From positions 2,641,001 through 2,705,000 of the forward strand of contig NZ_CP029186.1 of the NCBI RefSeq assembly GCF_003096035.1: 64,000 bases of DNA, in the 5' to 3' direction. Source of the DNA: Flavobacterium album (lineage in GTDB: Bacteria > Bacteroidota > Bacteroidia > Flavobacteriales > Flavobacteriaceae). Below, in pieces: positions 15,675-24,400 of this stretch. The notes beneath the pieces are model-generated. The model had not been told where the DNA came from. It saw only the letters and a list, made by a program, of their open reading frames with translations, and searched no databases. Position 1 is the first letter of the stretch. Every line of letters begins with the position of its first letter. The position numbers were made by a program, and so were the translations under genes.

Positions 15675-18020
15675 ATGAAAATGGATATCCACAAGTATAT
15701 AAGCCAGTTGAATGAAGCCCAGCAGGCGCCGACATTGCAGAAGGATGGGCCGATGATCGTGATAGCAGGTGCGGGGTCGGGAAAGACACGTGTACTCACC
15801 ATCCGCATTGCGTACCTTATGAGCCAGGGCGTTGATGCGTTCAACATACTCGCACTTACCTTCACCAACAAGGCAGCCAAGGAAATGAAGAAGCGTATCT
15901 CGGATATCGTAGGTGCATCCGAAGCGAAGAACCTTTGGATGGGGACATTCCACTCGATATTTGCAAAGATATTGCGCTTTGAGGCCGACAAGCTCGGTTT
16001 TCCCTCGAACTTTACCATATACGACACGCAGGACAGTGTGCGCCTAATCAGCGCCATCATCAAAGAGAAGCAGCTGGATAAGGATGTGTACAAACCCAAG
16101 CAGGTACTGGGGCGCATTTCATCCTATAAAAACAGCCTCATCACGGTAAAGGCCTATTTCAATAACCCTGAATTGCAGGAAGCCGACGCCATGTCTAAAA
16201 AGCCGCGCCTTGGGGAAATTTATGAAGAATATGTGAACCGCTGCTTTAAGTCGGGCGCAATGGACTTTGACGACCTTTTGCTGCGTACGAATGAGCTGCT
16301 AAGCCGTTTCCCTGATGTGCTGATGAAGTACCAGGACCGTTTCCGCTATATACTGGTGGATGAGTACCAGGATACCAACCATTCGCAGTACCTTATCGTA
16401 AGGGCGCTTTCGGACAGGTTCCAGAACATCTGCGTGGTCGGTGACGATGCGCAGAGTATCTATGCTTTCCGTGGAGCGAACATCAACAACATTCTGAACT
16501 TCCAGAAGGATTATGACAATGTGCAGATGTACCGACTGGAACAGAATTACCGTTCCAGCAAAAATATAGTCGAGGCAGCCAACGCCATTATCGACAAGAA
16601 CAAGACCAAGCTGGACAAAGTGGTTTGGACAGCCAATGACGAAGGCCACAAGATAAAAGTGCACCGCAGCCTTACCGATGGTGAGGAAGGCCGTTTTGTG
16701 GCCAGCACCATTTTTGAGGAAAAAATGCGCAACCAACTGAAGAACGGCCAGTTTGCTATATTATACCGTACCAATGCCCAGTCGCGTGCGATGGAGGATG
16801 CCTTGCGCAAGCGCGATATCCCTTACCGCATTTATGGTGGGCTGTCGTTTTACCAAAGGAAAGAGATCAAGGACGTGCTGGCCTACCTGAGGCTCGTTAT
16901 CAACCCGAAGGATGAGGAAGCGCTTATCCGCGTTATCAACTACCCGGCACGCGGTATTGGCGACAGCACCGTTGAAAAGCTTACTGTAGCTGCCAACCAT
17001 TATAAGCGCTCGATATTTGAGGTGATGGAGAACATCGACAAGATCGACCTGAAGCTCAACGGCGGCACAAAGGCGAAACTACAGGATTTTGTCACGATGA
17101 TAAAGAGTTTCCAGATCATCAATGAGAACCAGGATGCTTTTTACCTTGCCGAGCACGTTGCCAAAAAAACAGGGCTAATTCAGGAACTGAAGAAAGACGC
17201 TACACCCGAAGGCATAGCCCGTATAGAGAATATCGAAGAACTTTTGAACGGTATCCGCGACTTCATTGAAGGGCAGCGGGAAGTGGACGGAGCCCGGGGA
17301 GCGCTATCGGAATTTCTAGAGGACGTGGCTTTGGCTACCGACCTTGATAAAGATACCGGTGATGACGACCGTGTGGCGCTGATGACCATTCACCTTGCGA
17401 AAGGCCTTGAGTTCCCGTATGTGTTTATTGTAGGTATGGAAGAGGACCTGTTTCCAAGTGCTATGAGCATGAATACCCGCAGCGAACTGGAGGAGGAGCG
17501 GAGGCTGTTTTATGTAGCGCTTACCCGCGCTGAGCACCAGGCCTATCTGACCTATGCACAATCGCGTTACCGCTGGGGCAAACTGGTAGATAGCGAACCG
17601 TCACGATTTATAGAAGAGATAACCGATAATTTCCTGGAATACCTTACGCCGACAGAAAATAATTACCGCTATAAGCCGATGATCGATGCCGATATTTTTG
17701 GTGATGTAGACAAGTCAAAGCTAAGGCAGGTAAAACCGACCAACACGCCGCCACCGGCATGGGTTACATCCAACGACCCCAAGCCGGATATGAACGTACG
17801 CCGCCTTAAGCCACTTGAAGGCCGTGCACCGGTAAGCACTACGCCAATGCCCGACAGCAAGCTGGTTCCGGGCAATATCGTAATGCACGAACGTTTCGGG
17901 AAAGGCGAGGTGCTAAACCTCGAAGGTGTCGGTGCCGATAAAAAAGCCGAGATACGTTTTGAAGTAGGGGGGATAAAGAAGCTATTGTTACGGTTCGCGA
18001 AACTGGATATTATAAGTTAG
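15675..18020 (+). CDS. uvrD: UvrD/PcrA family ATP-dependent DNA helicase
   Basis: 781 residues from ATG 15675; a GTG at 15669 is in frame but less likely. All superfamily 1A motifs are present: I AGAGSGKTR (residues 31-39), Ia TFTNKAAKEM, II VDEYQDTN, III GDDAQSIYAFRGA, V MTIHLAKGLEFP, VI RLFYVALTRA. A C-terminal Tudor-like segment (GNIVMHERFGKGEVLNLEG) is typical of PcrA/UvrD and in PcrA binds RNA polymerase. A 3'-5' helicase for nucleotide excision repair, mismatch repair and clearing replication blocks. Followed by a bidirectional terminator. Confidence 0.96.
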   Translation: MKMDIHKYISQLNEAQQAPTLQKDGPMIVIAGAGSGKTRVLTIRIAYLMSQGVDAFNILALTFTNKAAKEMKKRISDIVGASEAKNLWMGTFHSIFAKILRFEADKLGFPSNFTIYDTQDSVRLISAIIKEKQLDKDVYKPKQVLGRISSYKNSLITVKAYFNNPELQEADAMSKKPRLGEIYEEYVNRCFKSGAMDFDDLLLRTNELLSRFPDVLMKYQDRFRYILVDEYQDTNHSQYLIVRALSDRFQNICVVGDDAQSIYAFRGANINNILNFQKDYDNVQMYRLEQNYRSSKNIVEAANAIIDKNKTKLDKVVWTANDEGHKIKVHRSLTDGEEGRFVASTIFEEKMRNQLKNGQFAILYRTNAQSRAMEDALRKRDIPYRIYGGLSFYQRKEIKDVLAYLRLVINPKDEEALIRVINYPARGIGDSTVEKLTVAANHYKRSIFEVMENIDKIDLKLNGGTKAKLQDFVTMIKSFQIINENQDAFYLAEHVAKKTGLIQELKKDATPEGIARIENIEELLNGIRDFIEGQREVDGARGALSEFLEDVALATDLDKDTGDDDRVALMTIHLAKGLEFPYVFIVGMEEDLFPSAMSMNTRSELEEERRLFYVALTRAEHQAYLTYAQSRYRWGKLVDSEPSRFIEEITDNFLEYLTPTENNYRYKPMIDADIFGDVDKSKLRQVKPTNTPPPAWVTSNDPKPDMNVRRLKPLEGRAPVSTTPMPDSKLVPGNIVMHERFGKGEVLNLEGVGADKKAEIRFEVGGIKKLLLRFAKLDIIS

Positions 18021-18030
18021 TACTAAATAA

Positions 18031-18056
18031 AAACGGAAGCCATCAAGCTTCCGTTT
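18031..18056. terminator. Bidirectional intrinsic terminator
   Basis: Stem aaacggaagc/gcttccgttt (18031-18040 and 18047-18056) with a 6-base loop between the convergent uvrD and the secreted-protein gene; A and T runs flank it on both sides. Confidence 0.85.
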
Positions 18057-18058
18057 TA

Positions 18059-18517
18059 TTATTTCAGTGGCTTGAAACGCTCGCCGAGAATGATAGCATA
18101 GCCCTGATCGTAGGCTACTACCGCCTGCATCCTGTCGTAGCGCCCTTTTTTATCTCCTTTCCAGCCGCTCTCCCCGTTATCGCCATACAGCACGATCAGG
18201 ATAACCATGTAGTTGCCGTTTACGCCTGTAGTTTTCTCGATATTCCCTTTGGCATCGGTTTGTACCCAAAACTCAGTAGGATAGGCAGGCACGTCATGGG
18301 GTTGGAATTTACCCTGGCCTTCACGCTTCACATCAACAATTGGCGCTTTTGTTTTTTCGTACTGATAGAATCCAAGCAATTCGTCGGGAATGGCTTTCGT
18401 TCCGTAAAACGTAGCTCCGTCGATAACAAATTGTTTTACATCTTTAGTCTGGGCCGGTGCGCTGATTGTTGCAACAGTAAAAAGCAACAATGCAGCTAAA
18501 GCTTTGAAAGTTTTCAT
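18059..18517 (-). CDS. Secreted hypothetical protein, 152 aa
   Basis: Clear signal peptide (MKTFKALAALLLFTVATISAPAQ). The mature part is about 130 residues with no motif I recognise; repeated aromatic/Gly segments suggest a small beta-rich periplasmic or secreted protein. No lipobox and no T9SS tail. Stands alone between the uvrD terminator and the RidA-like gene. Function unknown. Confidence 0.75.
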   Translation of the reverse strand: MKTFKALAALLLFTVATISAPAQTKDVKQFVIDGATFYGTKAIPDELLGFYQYEKTKAPIVDVKREGQGKFQPHDVPAYPTEFWVQTDAKGNIEKTTGVNGNYMVILIVLYGDNGESGWKGDKKGRYDRMQAVVAYDQGYAIILGERFKPLK

Positions 18518-18589
18518 GGTGTTTGATTTACATATAGCGCCAAATCTAATTGTAAATCATGTGGAATGCAATACCTATAAATGGGTAAT

Positions 18590-18991
18590 TTATTCCCCTA
18601 CAAAAGCTATTGCCTCAACTTCCAGCAGAAAATCGGGATTGCCCATTCCGGCCACAAACAATGCCGTTATAATTGGAGGATTTTCGTTGCTTCCTAAATA
18701 TTTTTGGGAGGCCTCAAAACCTTTCCGCACGTCTTGTCCCTGTGTGATATAAATATTCATTTTGATGACATCCTTAAAGGTTGCCCCGGCCGCGGCCAGC
18801 GCTTTTTCAATGTTGAGCATTACCTGCTCGGTCTGCGCGGCGATATCGCCTTTGCCTATTATTTCACCTTTTTCGTTAACGGAGTTCTGGCCGCCAATAT
18901 ATATCGTTTTCCCATTTCCGGAAGTGGTTACTACCTGCGAGAAGGCAGGGCTTTTCATCATAGTGTCAGGATTTAAAAATTGTACAGGCAT
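18590..18991 (-). CDS. RidA/YjgF family protein, probably not a canonical imine deaminase
   Basis: 133 residues covering the whole Rid fold (IYIGGQNSVNEKG, EQVMLNIEKALAAAGAT, DVIKMNIYIT, LEVEAIAFV). Archetypal RidA hydrolyses reactive imines from PLP enzymes using an Arg in the PARS[CA]VEV segment. Here that segment reads PPIITALFV, so the Arg is absent. This places the protein in another Rid subgroup whose role is not known. Single gene. Confidence 0.85.
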   Translation of the reverse strand: MPVQFLNPDTMMKSPAFSQVVTTSGNGKTIYIGGQNSVNEKGEIIGKGDIAAQTEQVMLNIEKALAAAGATFKDVIKMNIYITQGQDVRKGFEASQKYLGSNENPPIITALFVAGMGNPDFLLEVEAIAFVGE

Positions 18992-19119
18992 AGCGAATTA
19001 TTTTAATAACACCTAATTTACCGAACAATAGCCCAATGGCGATGATGTTTATATTCTCTTTAACATTACAATTCATACAGTTTAGCTAACTTTAAGCCGC
19101 AAACCTGAAACAAACGACT

Positions 19120-19740
19120 ATGGCCCAGTTCATAAAGATATACCCCGAAAATCCTAACGAGAAAGAGATAGCCAAAGTGGTTAAGATATTGCGTGACGGT
19201 GGGATCATTATTTATCCGACCGATACCGTTTATGGCCTTGGCTGCGATATTACCAACAGCAAGGCGCTGGAACGCATAGCCAAGATAAAAGGCATTAAGC
19301 TGGAAAAGGCCAATTTCTCATTCATATGCAGCGACCTGAGCAACCTTTCGGACTATGTAAAGCAGATCGATACCGCCACCTTCAAGATACTGAAGCGCTC
19401 ATTGCCGGGGCCTTATACTTTTATCCTTCCGGGCAACAATAACCTTCCTAAAGAGTTCAAGAAAAAGAATACGGTAGGTATCCGTGTGCCTGATAATAAT
19501 ATTGCGCTTGAGATCGTGCGCCAACTAGGCAACCCTGTTATTTCAACTTCCATACGCGATGAGGATGAGGTATTGGAATACTCCACCGATCCTGAGCTCA
19601 TCTTCGAGAAATGGCAAAACCTGGTAGATGCTGTTATCGATGGAGGCTATGGTGATAATGTAGCTTCAACGATTATCGACCTTTCCGGTGCAGAGCCGGT
19701 TGTGGTAAGGGAAGGAAAAGGAGATCCTGACATTTTTTAA
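19120..19740 (+). CDS. tsaC: L-threonylcarbamoyladenylate synthase (TsaC/Sua5 family)
   Basis: 206 residues of the YrdC/Sua5 fold, with KxR-type and nucleotide-binding segments (IIYPTDTVYGLGCDI, KANFSFICSDLSNLS, GPYTFILPG, VGIRVPDN, ISTSI). Makes threonylcarbamoyl-AMP from Thr, bicarbonate and ATP for the t6A37 modification of ANN-decoding tRNAs. Its partner TsaE is encoded at 56184-56591. Lacks the Sua5 C-terminal domain, so it is the short TsaC form. Stop lies 12 bases from the convergent lipoprotein gene. Confidence 0.93.
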   Translation: MAQFIKIYPENPNEKEIAKVVKILRDGGIIIYPTDTVYGLGCDITNSKALERIAKIKGIKLEKANFSFICSDLSNLSDYVKQIDTATFKILKRSLPGPYTFILPGNNNLPKEFKKKNTVGIRVPDNNIALEIVRQLGNPVISTSIRDEDEVLEYSTDPELIFEKWQNLVDAVIDGGYGDNVASTIIDLSGAEPVVVREGKGDPDIF

Positions 19741-19751
19741 AACAAGGGTGA

Positions 19752-20831
19752 CTATTCCCCATTTGTTGTAGGGGGCGTGTAACCATCCTCTTCAGTCCAC
19801 GGTGTATCAGCCTTTATTTTGATTTTTATATACCGGTAGTTGTACTTTTTAATATCCCTGGCATTATCAGACCTGTAGCTTTCGGCAGTAATGGATGGCA
19901 CCACTGCGGTATAAAAGCAATTATCGCTACCCCAAAATCCTTTCCCCATTGGAGACCAGTTACCAAATTCCTTATAGGTGCCGTGTGAGCCTTTTTCCTT
20001 CCATTTATAAGCGTGTATTATTGTAGGCGAATCGCTGTATAACTGACCCATATCCATCACATAGTCGAGATTTGCAGAAAATACGGGTGCATTGCTAAAG
20101 GTTGCTATTTCCTCACCTGTAGTTTTATCAATCAGGAAATAAGTGTATTCCTCACAGGCTTCGCAGACATAGAGCAGGAGGTAAGCATGGAGCGCTTTGT
20201 ATTCGCCTGCATATATATAAGTATTGGGCATACCTCCATCGCCTTTGCCATCCCTGAATTCTTTTCCTGCAATGGTAATTGTGCTGTCCTTTTTCGTAAT
20301 AGCATTATTTATTTCAAAATACTCTACTGAAGTTTTTTTCATTTTATTGAATTCCTTTTCAGTAATCAGGTTAACTTCAACATCGGGATAATCATCCGGA
20401 TTGAAAAGATAATCGGATGTAAACTCTCCGGCTTCACCACAATTCTCTCCGGAAATATAATTTTCCGTGCCATATTGCTTTTCACGAAAGGGTGCATTCA
20501 AGTCGGCATTATCCAGTGGGATGTCCAATTCGGTACCTACAGCTTTTTTTTGTATGTAAAACAGGGTTTCCCTTTGCGCGTCATCAGCGACAAGAAACAG
20601 GCTGTCGGCCTCATCCAAAATATACACTTTGCTTTTTTCACGATAGCAAAATCTGGCATCCTGCCTATCCATTCCAAATGCCTTCGTACCATTTTGCGGA
20701 ATTACATAGCCTTCACGCAGGATCTTCTTCCCCATTATTTGAAATTTTGGTGCTTGTGGAGTATATGATGCTCCTGGCGATGAGCAGGCGGCAAAGAACA
20801 ATACAAGTAAAGCAAAGGGTATAGTTTTCAT
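19752..20831 (-). CDS. Hypothetical lipoprotein, 359 aa
   Basis: Lipoprotein signal MKTIPFALLVLFFAACSSP with Cys16 as the likely lipidated residue. The N-terminal third resembles DKNYY-type repeats (ILREGYVIPQNGTKAFGMDRQDARFCY), listing values; a CEACEEY pair of Cys sits in the middle. No enzyme motif recognised. Probably anchored in the outer membrane. Monocistronic, divergent from the coiled-coil gene at 21058. Confidence 0.75.
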   Translation of the reverse strand: MKTIPFALLVLFFAACSSPGASYTPQAPKFQIMGKKILREGYVIPQNGTKAFGMDRQDARFCYREKSKVYILDEADSLFLVADDAQRETLFYIQKKAVGTELDIPLDNADLNAPFREKQYGTENYISGENCGEAGEFTSDYLFNPDDYPDVEVNLITEKEFNKMKKTSVEYFEINNAITKKDSTITIAGKEFRDGKGDGGMPNTYIYAGEYKALHAYLLLYVCEACEEYTYFLIDKTTGEEIATFSNAPVFSANLDYVMDMGQLYSDSPTIIHAYKWKEKGSHGTYKEFGNWSPMGKGFWGSDNCFYTAVVPSITAESYRSDNARDIKKYNYRYIKIKIKADTPWTEEDGYTPPTTNGE

Positions 20832-21057
20832 GTAATCGGTTAACGGTTTTTATATCAGATTTTACTTGTACTGGCTACTCAAAACCTGTGCCTTTATTTC
20901 GGTAGAAGATTGACAATTATGTAACAGCTTTAAGATCAAATGATAATTAGCGTATACTCTATTTTTAAAGGCGTAAAGTTAACACAATAATAATGATCAG
21001 TACATGTATAAGTCCGTATTAGTCATGAGATTGCGTCCTGTAAACCAATAACGATAA

Positions 21058-21387
21058 ATGGGACTGTTCGACAAAAAAGAAAAAAGCCTTAAGCAGGAAT
21101 TTACTAAAAAAAATGTACGCCTTAATAAAGAAGCCGTAAAAGAAATTGAAGAGCTCTACGACGATCTTAAATCAGGGTATGAAGGGATTGAAGCTGTAGT
21201 TGCTGAGTTCAAAAAACTCTCGGTCGAACTGGAACAAAGGCTGCAGGATGGCGACCGCGAAAAAATGCAGGACCTGTCTAAAAAAGTAGTAAAGATAGAC
21301 AAGCTGGTGAGGGATGCGGTACGTGATGTGCGCGATGTGCTTAGGAACCAGAAGAAGCGGGTTAAGGAAGCTGCCGGCGAAATATAA
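21058..21387 (+). CDS. Small coiled-coil protein, 109 aa
   Basis: Highly charged and almost entirely helical, with heptad spacing from about residue 20 to 105 (EIEELYDDLKSGYEGIEAVV...). No signal peptide, so cytoplasmic. No family recognised. Ends 1 base before a strong terminator. Confidence 0.7.
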   Translation: MGLFDKKEKSLKQEFTKKNVRLNKEAVKEIEELYDDLKSGYEGIEAVVAEFKKLSVELEQRLQDGDREKMQDLSKKVVKIDKLVRDAVRDVRDVLRNQKKRVKEAAGEI

Positions 21388-21388
21388 A

Positions 21389-21420
21389 AAATCCCCATTG
21401 CGTTGCTGCAATGGGGATTT
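21389..21420. terminator. Bidirectional intrinsic terminator
   Basis: 13-bp perfect stem aaatccccattgc/gcaatggggattt (21389-21401, 21408-21420) with a 6-base loop and T/A runs on both sides, between the convergent coiled-coil and adhesin genes. Confidence 0.9.
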
Positions 21421-21440
21421 CTTTTTTGGAAAGAAAAAAA

Positions 21441-24400
21441 CTATTGTTGCCTGTTTACGTAAACCCATCCGGTCCTGCTTTGTCCCGGGCGCTCAATTAC
21501 ATAAAAGTAGGTTCCGGTAGGCAGCTCATCGCCGTTATCGGTTTGTCCGTACCATTGGTTCGTATAGTCGTTCTTACTATATACTTCTTCGCCATACCTG
21601 TTAAAGATAGAAAGCTTTTTCGCACCCATACCGGAGATATCAAAGTTGTCATTCTTGTTATCCGCATTTGGCGAAATACCCCTCGGTATGTCACAGAAAG
21701 TACCATCTACAGTGAAAGTATAGTCTGTGGAACAGCCACCCGGTGTGGTAACTGTCAGCGTAAAGTCGATAGGGTAGAGCTCAGGGGTAATAGAATTGCT
21801 GTCGGCATATTCTGTAGCATCAAACTTAGTGCCGGTGCCTACCTGTGCGCCATTAGCATCTGTCCATACAAATGTAGCAGTGCTTTCGTCAGCTCCTGTC
21901 ACCGAAGCGTTCAGCATGTAGCTGTTTTCAAAGCCGCCGCCTTCACAACCCTGGCTGCCTGTAATCGCGATATTGTTCACAGGAGCATTAAGGGTTACCG
22001 TAGCGTCCGGCGATTTACAGCCGCCATCGCTCATAACACTTATTGTATAGTTACCCGGATCAAGGCCTGCAAATGTTGTAGCCGACTGGTAATTGGTACC
22101 GTCAATGCTATAGCTGTATTGCGATCCCAGCGGGCCTGCTATAGTTATAGCTCCCATTCCTGTAGCACAGTCCGGCTGCGTAAGTGTGGTAGTAGCTGCA
22201 ACCGGTGTTTCAGGTATTGCATTAACGGTCACTGTAGCAGTAGAGGTACATCCGCTGATGTTTTTAACAGTGATAGTATAATCGCCGGGAGCAAGGTTGA
22301 TGAAACCGGTTCCGCTCTGGAAATTGGTACCATCTATGCTGTAGCTGAATCCTGAACCTGTTGGCCCAGTTACATCAATCCTTCCTACATTATTGAAACA
22401 GGTAGGTTGGGTAACATCGGTTGTAGCTACAGCAGGTATCGGTGAGCTGTCGATATTAATGAACCCTGTAGTCGAAGTACAACCTCCCGCATTCATTACT
22501 GTTACGATATAAGCGCCTCCTGCAAGTCCTGCAAATGTAGTACTGCTTTGGAAGTTAGTACCATCAATACTATAGGTGAACCCTGTACCTGTTGGTGTGT
22601 TTACAACGATTGTTCCCGTAGGTACTGCACAGGTTGGCTGCGTAGGTGTAGTTGTTGCAACTGCAGGCACAGTAGGGACAGGGTTGATCGTAATCGTTGC
22701 TACCGACTGGCATCCTGCATTATCAGTTGTTAGGGTATACGTGCCGGGAGCAAGGTTAGCAAATGTAGTTGTAGCCTGGAAGTTAACCCCGTCAATACTA
22801 TAGGTAAATCCGGCTCCTGTTGGTGCAGTAACCTCGATAGTTCCTGTAGTTATACCTGTACAGTTAGGCTGTGTTACCATTGTTGTTGCCACTGCCGGTG
22901 CGCCCGGTGCTGCATTAATGGTTACGGCTGATGATACAGAAGTACATCCGCCTGAAGTTTGCGTTGTGATCGTGTAGCTCCCGGGTGCAAGGTTAGCGAA
23001 TGTCGTTGATGTCTGGAAGTTCGTTCCGTCAATGCTGTAGCTAAATCCTGCTCCTGTTGGAGAATCAACAACGATAGTTCCTGTCGGCATACTACATGTA
23101 GGCTGCGTAACTGTAGTTGCTGCAGCAGCAATTCCTGTAGGGACAGCATCGATAGTAACCGAAGCTGTAGAAGTACATCCGTCTGTATTTTGTGTTGTAA
23201 CAGTATAGTTGCCCGGTGCAAGTCCTGCAAATGTTGTTGAAGACTGGAAGGTAGTGCCATCTATACTATAAGTAAATGCGCCTGTTGGAGCAGTAACCTC
23301 AATTGTTCCTGTAGGCGTTGTACACGTTGGTTGTGTCAGCGTTGTAGTAGCAACTGCAGGTCCTGCCGGAACCGCATTGATCGTTACTGAAGCTGTAGAA
23401 GTACATCCGCCTGCGTTTTGTGTAGTAACAGTATAGGTACCAGGGGCAAGGTTAGCGAATGTAGTTGTATTCTGGAAGTTTGTACCGTCGATGCTGTAAG
23501 TAAACGCACCAAGAGGAGCAGTAACTTCAATTGTTCCTGTAGGTGTGGCACAGGTTGGCTGTGTCAGTGTTGTTACAGCAGCAGACGGTGCACCCGGTAC
23601 AGTATTAATTGTTATAGTCGCTGTAGCAGATGTACATCCTGCGCCGTTTTTAGTAGTAACAGTATAGTTACCCGGAGCAACGTTAGCAAACACAGGAGAA
23701 GCCTGGAAGGTTGTACCGTCTATACTGTAGGTAAGGTCGCCTCCTGTTGGGAATGTTACTTCAATGCTTCCGCTTGTTGTACAGTCAGGCTGTGTTACTG
23801 TGGTTGTAGCCACAGCGGGAGCTGTAGGAGCAGCATTTATGGTTATAGCTGCCGTAACCGAAGTACATCCTCCGGTAGCCTGCGTTGTTATAGTGTAAGT
23901 ACCTGGTGCAAGGTTAGAGAATGTATTGGAAGACTGGAAAGTCGTGCCATCAATACTATAGGTAAATCCTGCCGGTGTGTCCACAACGATGCTTCCTGTG
24001 GCAGTGGTACAAGTTGGCTGAGTCACTGTAGTTGTAGCTACACCGGGTACAACAGGCACTGCATTTATAGTTATTGTAGGTGTAACTGAGTTACATCCTG
24101 CGCTGTTTTGCGTGGTAACAGTATAATTGCCGGGAGCAAGGTTGGCAAATACAGGTGATGCCTGGAATGTCGTGCCATCAATGCTATAGGTATATTCCCC
24201 TGCCGGAGTTGTTGGGTTTGTAACAGTTATGGTTCCGGTAGCAGTAGTACAAGTTGGCTGTGCTACTGTTGTGGTTGCCACAGCCGGTGAAGTTGGCGCT
24301 GGGTTAATGGTGATTGTTGCCGTTACTGATGTACATCCTAATGCAGTCATGCTCGTGATCGTGTAGTTGCCCGGTGTAAGCCCACTGAACACGCCTCCTG

